NCBI GenBank assembly: GCA_043777755.1
Contig: JAYWHK010000097.1
Location: forward strand, 1 to 30,159
DNA from: CANHEE01 sp043777755
GTDB taxonomy: Bacteria > Bacteroidota > Bacteroidia > Chitinophagales > Saprospiraceae
Direction: 5' to 3'
Length of the DNA: 30,159 nt
Position numbers and translations under genes: made by a program. The notes below the pieces were generated by a model. It worked only from the letters and a program-made list of their open reading frames with translations. It ran no database searches and was not told the origin of the DNA. Below, piece after piece: positions 8,488 to 15,025 of this stretch; within the stretch, counting starts at the first letter, position 1, and each line of letters opens with the position of its first letter.

Positions 8488-9879
8488 ATGTTAGATAAGG
8501 ATTTAATACATAAATTCAATCAGTTTCAAGAAGAAACGGGGAAATATAAAGATTTTAAACTCGAGGTGGTTGAGTTTGAAAGGGTTGATATATTCAACCA
8601 TGTAGATATTTCTCTTATTGGTTCAAAAAAATTAGAAGTTCACGAAAAATTAGAAAAAATTAATGATATTGAAGGGCTACCCGTCTATGATGCAAGTAGC
8701 AATATTTTAACTTACGTAGCAAAAGATAAGTATCCTAATTGTGTTTTTATAAATAAAAGCCCAAATAATCCTGATTTATCGTTTGCGAATGAAGGTAATT
8801 CATCAGCTGGGACAAACTTTATATTTCATGTCGGAGAATATTTTGTAAATAATCATAGAACAGTGATAGATTTTAGTAAGTCATCTTTTCTTAGTAAATA
8901 TGTTTATTATTGTATCAAAAATATGAAAAAACAATTTGGCTTCCAAAGAGGATATATTCCTTCTCAAACTGAATTATCAAGATTAAAAATAAATATATCT
9001 ATTCCCAAACCCTATTCTAACCTTTACACTTCTTTAAAAATCCAAGAAATCATGGTAGAAGCGGTAGAGTATTTCAAAGCCTACAATGATAAAGAAATTG
9101 TCAAATACGACAAAGGTATTAAAGCCATCAATTGTTTAGATAAGATTTTGCTGCCTTCTTTTTTCAAAAAAGACGATAGATTGGCTTTTCATTTTGATTG
9201 TTTTTGTGAAGCAAAAGGTTTGGATTTGACGTTGAGAGATATTGAGTTTGAGGAAAAGCGAATACACTCTAATAATAAATCAGAATTGGTTTGTACTAAA
9301 CGAATGGGTTTTACACCTAATAAAGACAATAATGGCGATATTAACTGGCTCTCTGTCAGCGATTTGACTAAAAATTCAAATTTAATGATTGAAAAGCCCA
9401 ATACAAAAGAAAAAACAACAATGGCTTTGATAAAAGAGAAAGTATCTGAAAAATCAGATAAATTTGCGCCTATCAAAAAAGGCGATGTGTTGGTTTCTTT
9501 TAAATTAACGGTTGGTTTGGTCAAAATTTACAATTCGGATTTGCCCGCTTATTGCAATGAGGCAATTGATATTTTGACTCCTTTTGAAAATGAAATTACC
9601 TCTGTTTTTTTAGCTTATAATTGCATGATGGAATATTCAAAATATGGCGAAAAAACCAATAATGGAGTAACATTGAATGATGAACACAAGAAACAAATTG
9701 TTATTCAAGTTCCCAAAGCCTATAAAACGTACAGTTCCCTTGATATACAAAATATGATAGTTTCGTTTATCGAAACCTATCAAGGCGGACATCATCGGAG
9801 TCGGAATTTGATGAAAAAAGTAAATGGTTTGTATGAGCGACATACGCAATTGATTGTCAAAAAGACGTTTCAACATTAA
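8488..9879 (+). CDS. hsdS: Type I restriction specificity subunit (HsdS)
   Basis: A 463-residue DNA-recognition subunit, the usual length for the family. It has two target-recognition domains of the Methylase_S type. The first (~25-190) contains IEGLPVYDASSN, INKSPNNPDLSF and a closing GYIPSQTELSRLKINIPIP-like stretch. The second (~225-420) contains INWLSVSDLTKNS, FAPIKKGDVLVSFKLTVG and the closing VTLNDEHKKQIVIQVP. Helical linkers follow each (EIMVEAVEYFKAYN; DIQNMIVSFIETYQ). The two half-sites should give a bipartite recognition sequence that cannot be read from the DNA alone. The frame continues upstream into the palindrome with a GTG, but the ATG at 8488, with normal HsdS N-terminal sequence after it, is preferred. 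Ten bases separate it from the next gene. Confidence 0.92.
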   Translation: MLDKDLIHKFNQFQEETGKYKDFKLEVVEFERVDIFNHVDISLIGSKKLEVHEKLEKINDIEGLPVYDASSNILTYVAKDKYPNCVFINKSPNNPDLSFANEGNSSAGTNFIFHVGEYFVNNHRTVIDFSKSSFLSKYVYYCIKNMKKQFGFQRGYIPSQTELSRLKINISIPKPYSNLYTSLKIQEIMVEAVEYFKAYNDKEIVKYDKGIKAINCLDKILLPSFFKKDDRLAFHFDCFCEAKGLDLTLRDIEFEEKRIHSNNKSELVCTKRMGFTPNKDNNGDINWLSVSDLTKNSNLMIEKPNTKEKTTMALIKEKVSEKSDKFAPIKKGDVLVSFKLTVGLVKIYNSDLPAYCNEAIDILTPFENEITSVFLAYNCMMEYSKYGEKTNNGVTLNDEHKKQIVIQVPKAYKTYSSLDIQNMIVSFIETYQGGHHRSRNLMKKVNGLYERHTQLIVKKTFQH

Positions 9880-9889
9880 AAAAATTAAA

Positions 9890-10696
9890 ATGAAATTAGC
9901 AAATTTAGACAATGAAATCTTTTTCAAAAAGGTTTTTACTGACCCCGAAATCTTTCGTGCTTTTGTAAAAGACATCACTGGCATTGATGTAATTAATGCT
10001 AAGATAGAAACAGAAAAGCAGTTGGATAGGAAAGTTGCGGCGATTCGGTTCAAATTGGATATTTATGCCGAAAGTGCGGATAAAAGAGTGTTGATAGAAA
10101 TTCAACGGGTAGATTATGATTATACTTTTGACCGTTTTTTGCATTATTTTTTGGCAGCATTGGTAGATTTACAGCGCAGCTCTCGTGATTATTCTTTTGG
10201 ACAAGATGTTTATACGATTATTGTTTTGACGGCACCTTATATCGTCAAAGATAAAACAGGAAAATTACTACAAGATGATGTGTTGATTTCTAATTTGAAT
10301 CCTCGCACCTTGCAAGATCATGTACGAGAAGTATATCCGCATCGTTTAATTTTCTTGAATCCAAGCCATACTTCAGCAGAAACACCCGCTTTGATAAAAG
10401 ATTGGTTGGATTTGATTTCAGAAAGCATCAAGAATCCTTCCGACCCGAAAATTAATTTCTCTAATCCAGCTATCCAAAAAGCGGCAGATTTAGCAGATTT
10501 GGACACTATGCCTGAAAGTGTATTGGAAGAAGGGAAAATTGCAGAAGCTCGTAAAAAAACCAAAAGTATTTATGAAGATATTGGAAAAAGGGAAAAAACA
10601 GTTGAAATTGCTAAGAAAATGAAAGATAAAAAACTTCCCATCGCAGATATTGAAGAACTCACGGGTTTGAGCGAATCAGAAATTGAAGACCTTTAA
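9890..10696 (+). CDS. Rpn/PD-(D/E)XK nuclease family transposase-like protein
   Basis: A 268-residue protein of the PDDEXK 'transposase'/Rpn group. The opening (LDNEIFFKKVFTDPEIFRAFVKDITG) and the catalytic strands with D57 (FKLDIYAE) and E70-x-Q72 (VLIEIQR) match the nuclease core, with Gln in place of the usual Lys, as is common in this clade. The C-terminal tail (EIAKKMKDKKLPIADIEELTGLSESEIEDL) is the typical helical end of these proteins. Rpn proteins are linked to RecA-independent recombination and phage defence, but the substrate of this one is unknown. It sits in line between hsdS (10 bases upstream) and the McrB-like fusion (15 bases downstream), so it is probably co-transcribed. It could be a working part of the system or a selfish passenger. 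Confidence 0.88.
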   Translation: MKLANLDNEIFFKKVFTDPEIFRAFVKDITGIDVINAKIETEKQLDRKVAAIRFKLDIYAESADKRVLIEIQRVDYDYTFDRFLHYFLAALVDLQRSSRDYSFGQDVYTIIVLTAPYIVKDKTGKLLQDDVLISNLNPRTLQDHVREVYPHRLIFLNPSHTSAETPALIKDWLDLISESIKNPSDPKINFSNPAIQKAADLADLDTMPESVLEEGKIAEARKKTKSIYEDIGKREKTVEIAKKMKDKKLPIADIEELTGLSESEIEDL

Positions 10697-10711
10697 ATTT
10701 TAAACAAAACA

Positions 10712-12799
10712 ATGATAGATAAAGCACTGATATACAAGCAGATAAAAGATTTTAATGCAAAACCTTTTAACCCAAGCGTCTTGAATAGCACGACGGTGGA
10801 GCAGAGTTATTTATATATAAATGATGGCACGGCTAATGATGCTGCGCTGTTTTTGCAATATTTAAAAGCTGAAGAAACCGCTTTTAGCGATTGGGAAAAC
10901 AAAACGGATTTGAACGTTTTAGACATGGCTTCGGGCAGTGGTAACTTGACTTCTCATTTGGTGTTGGAAAATTTCAAGGATTTTGAAAAAATAACTTTGA
11001 ATGACCTTAATGACGAAGCAAACAAAGACGTAATCAAGCATTTTCCTGATGGAAAAGCTACCTTTTCGAAATATGATTTTTTAGACCTAAGTCAATGGAA
11101 AAATGTAGCGAAAGCAGATTTGATTGTTTTTAATCCGCAAATTGGTGGTAATTATACCAAAGGAATTTCCAAGATTGAAAAAGTAAGTACGGTTTTTTCA
11201 GAAAATGAGTTAGAAGATTTTTTGATTGAAAAAGGAATTGATACAGCAAATTTGAATATTACACAAGATGAAACAGAACGTAAAATCTTGATTCAATCTG
11301 AGGAACTTTCTAAAACTGAGCTACAAAAAATACAAAAAGAAGTCAAAATTTTCAATTATTACGATGTTTTTATTCAAGCCAAACAAACAAAAGAAGAAGG
11401 TAGCAAAAGTAATATTGTAAAATTCAGACAAATTCTTGATAAGATTTCGTATTCAACGAGTTGGTTAATTTTTTATGGCGAAGTTTCTGTTTTTGAAAGC
11501 CTTTTTGCTGATTTTGATACTGTTTTTGATTATTGGATAGGCGGTGTAAAAACAGGTTCGCATATAATTATTGCTTCAAAACAAGACTTTTCTGGAAAAA
11601 AATGTTTTGAAAAAAGCGGAAATACTTTTGTCGAAATTCCAAACTGCGAAAAAGACAGTAGCTTTTCAGATGATGATGCAGATATTTCGGCTTTGGAACA
11701 AGAAATAAAGGCTACGATTCAAGAGCTTTATCAAAAAGAAACGACGGCATCTTTGCCAATTTCAAAAGAAGAAAAAAAGATGACCAACAATACACAATCA
11801 TTTGAAATTCAACAAGTTGCATCTTTTGGAAATGTTAATTTTCCTTATAAAAACATCTTGCTTAAAGGCGTTCCTGGCACGGGAAAGTCAAGGTTAATCA
11901 ACGAAAATTTGATTAAAAAGCAATTGGGTTTTGGCTCGATTACGCATGAAAATATCTTGCGCATCAACATACATTCGGCATCTTCTAATGCGGATTTGAT
12001 GCAAGGAATTGGCATTTCTGCCAATAAAGGACAAGTGGAATACAGCGAAAAACAAGGCTTGATTTTGAATCATTTGAAAAAAGCAATTGCCAGTCCTTTT
12101 CAGCCTTTTGTGATTGTGTTGGAAGAAATCCAAGAAAATAGTTTGAATGAATTAATCGGCGATTTGATTTATCTGATTGAAGACGACAAACGTGTTGATA
12201 TTCAAGCATTTGTGAAAGAAAACGGAGCGCAAAGTTATGAAAGTATCGAACATTTTTTTGATGCGCTTTGTGCTTGGAAAGCAGATTTGCACTTTGTAGA
12301 AATTCCTTATTTGATAGATGCCCAAACGAAGTATAGAAAATTGGTCGTGCCTAAAAACTTGTTTTTCTTCTGCACTTCCAATTATCGTGACGATAAAAAA
12401 ATTATAGAAGACAACTTGTTGCGTCGTTTTGAATTGATAGAAATTTATCCAAAATATGATTCGGAAGTTATTGACAATCAAGAAGTTGCAGCGTTTTTAC
12501 AATTATTGAACGAAACAATTGTAACGCAATTCAAAGACAGTGAAATTCATCCCGACCGCTTTATGATAGGTCATGCCGCTTGGATAAAGGTAAGCGACGA
12601 ACAAAGTTTTTGCAGAGCGTTATTGAAAGCAATTACGGAATTTAAAGACATCAGAGAGATAGAATTTTCAACATTGAAACCTATTTTAGAAGTGGTCAAA
12701 AAGGAATTGCCTTTTGGTTTGGACAAAAGCCTTTTAGAAGGAAATTATAAAAATGTAATTGAACAATTGCAGGCTAAGGCTTATAGCGATATATTGTAA
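10712..12799 (+). CDS. mcrB: Methyltransferase-fold domain fused to McrB-like AAA+ motor
   Basis: A 695-residue two-part protein. Residues ~60-290 look like an N6-adenine methyltransferase fold: motif I LDMASGSGNL (from 70), an acidic strand end ITLNDLND and motif IV FNPQIGG (N near 141), which departs from NPPY/F. A low-complexity acidic linker follows (~300-370). Residues ~375-695 are a McrB-type AAA+ domain: Walker A GVPGTGKS (386-393), Walker B VIVLEEIQ (467-474), LIEDDKR (488-494) and the arginine pair LLRRF (569-573). The place of McrB's GTP-specificity motif NTAD is taken by SNYRDD (556-561), so nucleotide choice is uncertain. McrB proteins form hexamers that drive the McrC nuclease, whose gene follows after six bases. 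An in-frame ATG at 11780, at the domain border and after a purine run, could give an AAA-only form. Confidence 0.9.
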   Translation: MIDKALIYKQIKDFNAKPFNPSVLNSTTVEQSYLYINDGTANDAALFLQYLKAEETAFSDWENKTDLNVLDMASGSGNLTSHLVLENFKDFEKITLNDLNDEANKDVIKHFPDGKATFSKYDFLDLSQWKNVAKADLIVFNPQIGGNYTKGISKIEKVSTVFSENELEDFLIEKGIDTANLNITQDETERKILIQSEELSKTELQKIQKEVKIFNYYDVFIQAKQTKEEGSKSNIVKFRQILDKISYSTSWLIFYGEVSVFESLFADFDTVFDYWIGGVKTGSHIIIASKQDFSGKKCFEKSGNTFVEIPNCEKDSSFSDDDADISALEQEIKATIQELYQKETTASLPISKEEKKMTNNTQSFEIQQVASFGNVNFPYKNILLKGVPGTGKSRLINENLIKKQLGFGSITHENILRINIHSASSNADLMQGIGISANKGQVEYSEKQGLILNHLKKAIASPFQPFVIVLEEIQENSLNELIGDLIYLIEDDKRVDIQAFVKENGAQSYESIEHFFDALCAWKADLHFVEIPYLIDAQTKYRKLVVPKNLFFFCTSNYRDDKKIIEDNLLRRFELIEIYPKYDSEVIDNQEVAAFLQLLNETIVTQFKDSEIHPDRFMIGHAAWIKVSDEQSFCRALLKAITEFKDIREIEFSTLKPILEVVKKELPFGLDKSLLEGNYKNVIEQLQAKAYSDIL
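11771..11782 (+). promoter_or_regulatory. Candidate internal translation start inside the McrB fusion
   Basis: GAAAAAAAGATG places a purine-rich stretch directly before an in-frame Met (residue 357, MTNNTQSF), exactly between the methyltransferase-like and AAA+ domains. Starting here would give a 339-residue motor-only protein, similar in principle to the short McrB form made in E. coli. Ribosome-binding sites in Bacteroidota are often weak, so this is only suggestive. Confidence 0.3.
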
Positions 12800-12805
12800 G
12801 TAAAT

Positions 12806-14098
12806 ATGACATTTTATATTCAAGAAAACGAAAATATCTTCCATTTTTTGGTAACAAAAAACATACAATTGACTGATGCGATACGCAAGCGGTTGGAATT
12901 TATTTCGCAAAAAACCTACAATAATTACATTGGTTATTATCAATTTCGGCAAGAAACGGGCGAATATATTAAGTTTCTGATTGTTCCAAAAATTCATAAA
13001 AACGTAGCAAAAGAAGACAAAGAACAAGCATTTTTTAGCTTTTTAAGCAAATATTATGAACTTTCGGAACGTTACGAAGCCATCAAACACGAACAAATTG
13101 ATGGCAATATTTTGGATATTTCTTTCGCTGATTTCCAGAAACAAGCAAGCGGCACACTCGACGATTTTTTGCGCTACAAATACAGTTACGCACTGCAAGT
13201 TTTAGAACGTTTTTTCAAAAAACACAACAAAACGCAGTCCAAAACAACGGGTTACATTTCACAATCCGTAGCCAATAAAATTGACATCAAAAACAATATT
13301 CGTAGTCTAAATAAAGCAAATGTGCATCAAATCAAAAAAGAAATTGAGCCATTTTCTGTTATCGCTATGATTACAGAGCAAGTGTTGTTACAATTCAAAG
13401 CCAACAAAATTGAACATATTGAAGCGCAACACGAAATACTTTTGACCAAAACACATGGTATATTGAACAGCATCAGAAAGCGGTTCAAAAGCAATCAAAA
13501 TTTTGCTTTCAAAGACCGTGACATTATTACAAATCGAATTACCAAACTTTTCAAAGGCAGCCGAGAACTCAAAAACGTCTATGGAGCACTATTGATTTTG
13601 ATAGGTTTAGAGCATTATGATAGTCAAGACAGCTCACAAACGATTGAAAAATTAGACAATATGATTGCCTTGTTTTTCAATCCCGCACAACTTTTTGAAT
13701 GGATAGTATTTGATTATTTGACAAAAAAACACGAAAATGCTACAATTTTAGCCGATAATCAAGGCAAAACAACTTCAAAAGAATATGCACTGATTAGCCA
13801 ACAACAAACGATAAAGAAAATATCAAGCCCTGATTTTATTGTTATTGAAAATGATGAATTAGTCGCAATCGTTGATGCCAAATGGAAAGTTTTAGAACGC
13901 ATCGAAGACCTAAAATTTGACGATATTGCAAAATTAGAACGTGATTACCTAATCAGGAAAAATGATAAGCTAAATATGGAATTTAAAAATTTATTGATTT
14001 ACCCAAAAATAGATTTTGATTATACAAAAGAAAACCCAATGAAGCATAATTATTCAGAAGAGTTTGAATTTGAAATAGCTCGTACTACTAATCTATGA
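12806..14098 (+). CDS. mcrC: McrC-like PD-(D/E)XK nuclease subunit
   Basis: A 430-residue nuclease partner of the McrB-like motor. The N-terminal half is a McrC-type DNA/AAA+-contacting region (YIGYYQFRQETGEYIKFLIVPKI..., then a long helical segment ~110-260). The C-terminal PD-(D/E)XK core shows SPDFIVIE with D343 and VAIVDAKWK with D357-x-K359, followed by the YLIRKND...LIYP helix-strand seen in McrC. In known systems McrC cuts DNA when driven by translocation of the McrB hexamer. The family's usual length is about 350-460 residues, so this copy looks complete. Its TGA stop overlaps the ATG of prmC (ATGA), which implies translational coupling. Confidence 0.9.
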   Translation: MTFYIQENENIFHFLVTKNIQLTDAIRKRLEFISQKTYNNYIGYYQFRQETGEYIKFLIVPKIHKNVAKEDKEQAFFSFLSKYYELSERYEAIKHEQIDGNILDISFADFQKQASGTLDDFLRYKYSYALQVLERFFKKHNKTQSKTTGYISQSVANKIDIKNNIRSLNKANVHQIKKEIEPFSVIAMITEQVLLQFKANKIEHIEAQHEILLTKTHGILNSIRKRFKSNQNFAFKDRDIITNRITKLFKGSRELKNVYGALLILIGLEHYDSQDSSQTIEKLDNMIALFFNPAQLFEWIVFDYLTKKHENATILADNQGKTTSKEYALISQQQTIKKISSPDFIVIENDELVAIVDAKWKVLERIEDLKFDDIAKLERDYLIRKNDKLNMEFKNLLIYPKIDFDYTKENPMKHNYSEEFEFEIARTTNL

Positions 14099-14949
14099 CC
14101 ATCAATACCGCCTACACTACCCTACTCCACTCATTATCAAGTATTTACGATGAAAATGAAGCAGCAAACATTGCTCAATTCGTAATAGAAGATGTTTTTT
14201 TTGAAAAAATAATAAGCAAGAAAATTTTATCTGAGGAAAATATTTTATTGTTTGAAAATAAAAAAAAACGCCTTCTAAGTCACGAACCTTGGCAATATGT
14301 TGTTGGGAAGGGAGATTTTTATGGGCTGAAATTTGAGGTCAATTCTTCGGTTTTGATTCCACGTGCCGAAACCGAAGAACTGGTCTATTGGATTTTGGAA
14401 ACCATCAAAAAAGAAAAAATAGCATCGCCTTCACTCCTCGATATTGGAACAGGAAGCGGCTGTATTCCCATCACTTGCCAATCTAAAAACAATAGTATTT
14501 CAGCTTTTGGAATGGACGTTAGCGAAGGAGCTTTGATTGTTGCCAATCAAAACAATCAATCTTTAAATACAAAAGTTATTTTTTTAAAAGATGACATTTT
14601 AAATGCACAAAGCATTGACAATGAAATAATTGCAAATATTGAATTTGATGTTATCGTGAGTAATCCGCCTTACATTCCGCATTTGGAAAAGGCTGTGATG
14701 GGCAAAAATGTATTGGATTTTGAGCCACATTTGGCTCTTTTTGTAGAAAATGACGATGCACTTATTTTTTATGAAAAAATTGCTTTTTTTGTACAAAAAA
14801 AATTAAAAAAAGGTGGTTTCCTTTTTTATGAATGTAATGAATTTAATGCAAAAGATGTTGTACAAATGCTTAAAAATCAAGGATTTAAAGACATTATTTT
14901 ACAAAAAGATATGAGTGGAAAGGAAAGAATGATTCGATGTATATTTTAA
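14095..14949 (+). CDS. prmC: Peptide chain release factor N5-glutamine methyltransferase
   Basis: A 284-residue methyltransferase that modifies the Gln of the GGQ motif in release factors 1 and 2 and so supports efficient translation termination. An N-terminal helical domain (~1-85, including HEPWQYVVGKGDFYG) precedes VLIPRAETEELV, the SAM-binding motif DIGTGSGC (116-123) and the catalytic NPPY (190-193, NPPYIPHLE). All signature residues are present. The start overlaps the McrC stop by four bases, so expression depends at least partly on translation of mcrC; I find no separate promoter. A housekeeping gene as the last cistron of a defence operon is unusual. Confidence 0.95.
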   Translation: MTINTAYTTLLHSLSSIYDENEAANIAQFVIEDVFFEKIISKKILSEENILLFENKKKRLLSHEPWQYVVGKGDFYGLKFEVNSSVLIPRAETEELVYWILETIKKEKIASPSLLDIGTGSGCIPITCQSKNNSISAFGMDVSEGALIVANQNNQSLNTKVIFLKDDILNAQSIDNEIIANIEFDVIVSNPPYIPHLEKAVMGKNVLDFEPHLALFVENDDALIFYEKIAFFVQKKLKKGGFLFYECNEFNAKDVVQMLKNQGFKDIILQKDMSGKERMIRCIF

Positions 14950-14950
14950 A

Positions 14951-15025
14951 ATGTTAAAGTGTTAGAATGTTAAAGTGTTTGCCAAGTAGGAGAACAATAT
15001 AACATTCTAACGATATAACAATCTC
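14951..15025. repeat. Word-type quasi-palindrome between convergent prmC and cyclophilin genes
   Basis: Tandem words atgttaaagtgttaga/atgttaaagtgtt (14951-14979) face their imperfect reverse complement (14996-15025, aatataacattctaacgata). The 77-base gap between two convergent stop codons is almost entirely this structure, so it may act as a two-way terminator. Confidence 0.6.

Noticed and set aside
9890..10696. Reading the Rpn-like gene as a complete insertion sequence
   Set aside because: No terminal inverted repeats or target duplications flank it, the spacing to neighbours is operon-like, and hsdS and the McrB fusion are intact.
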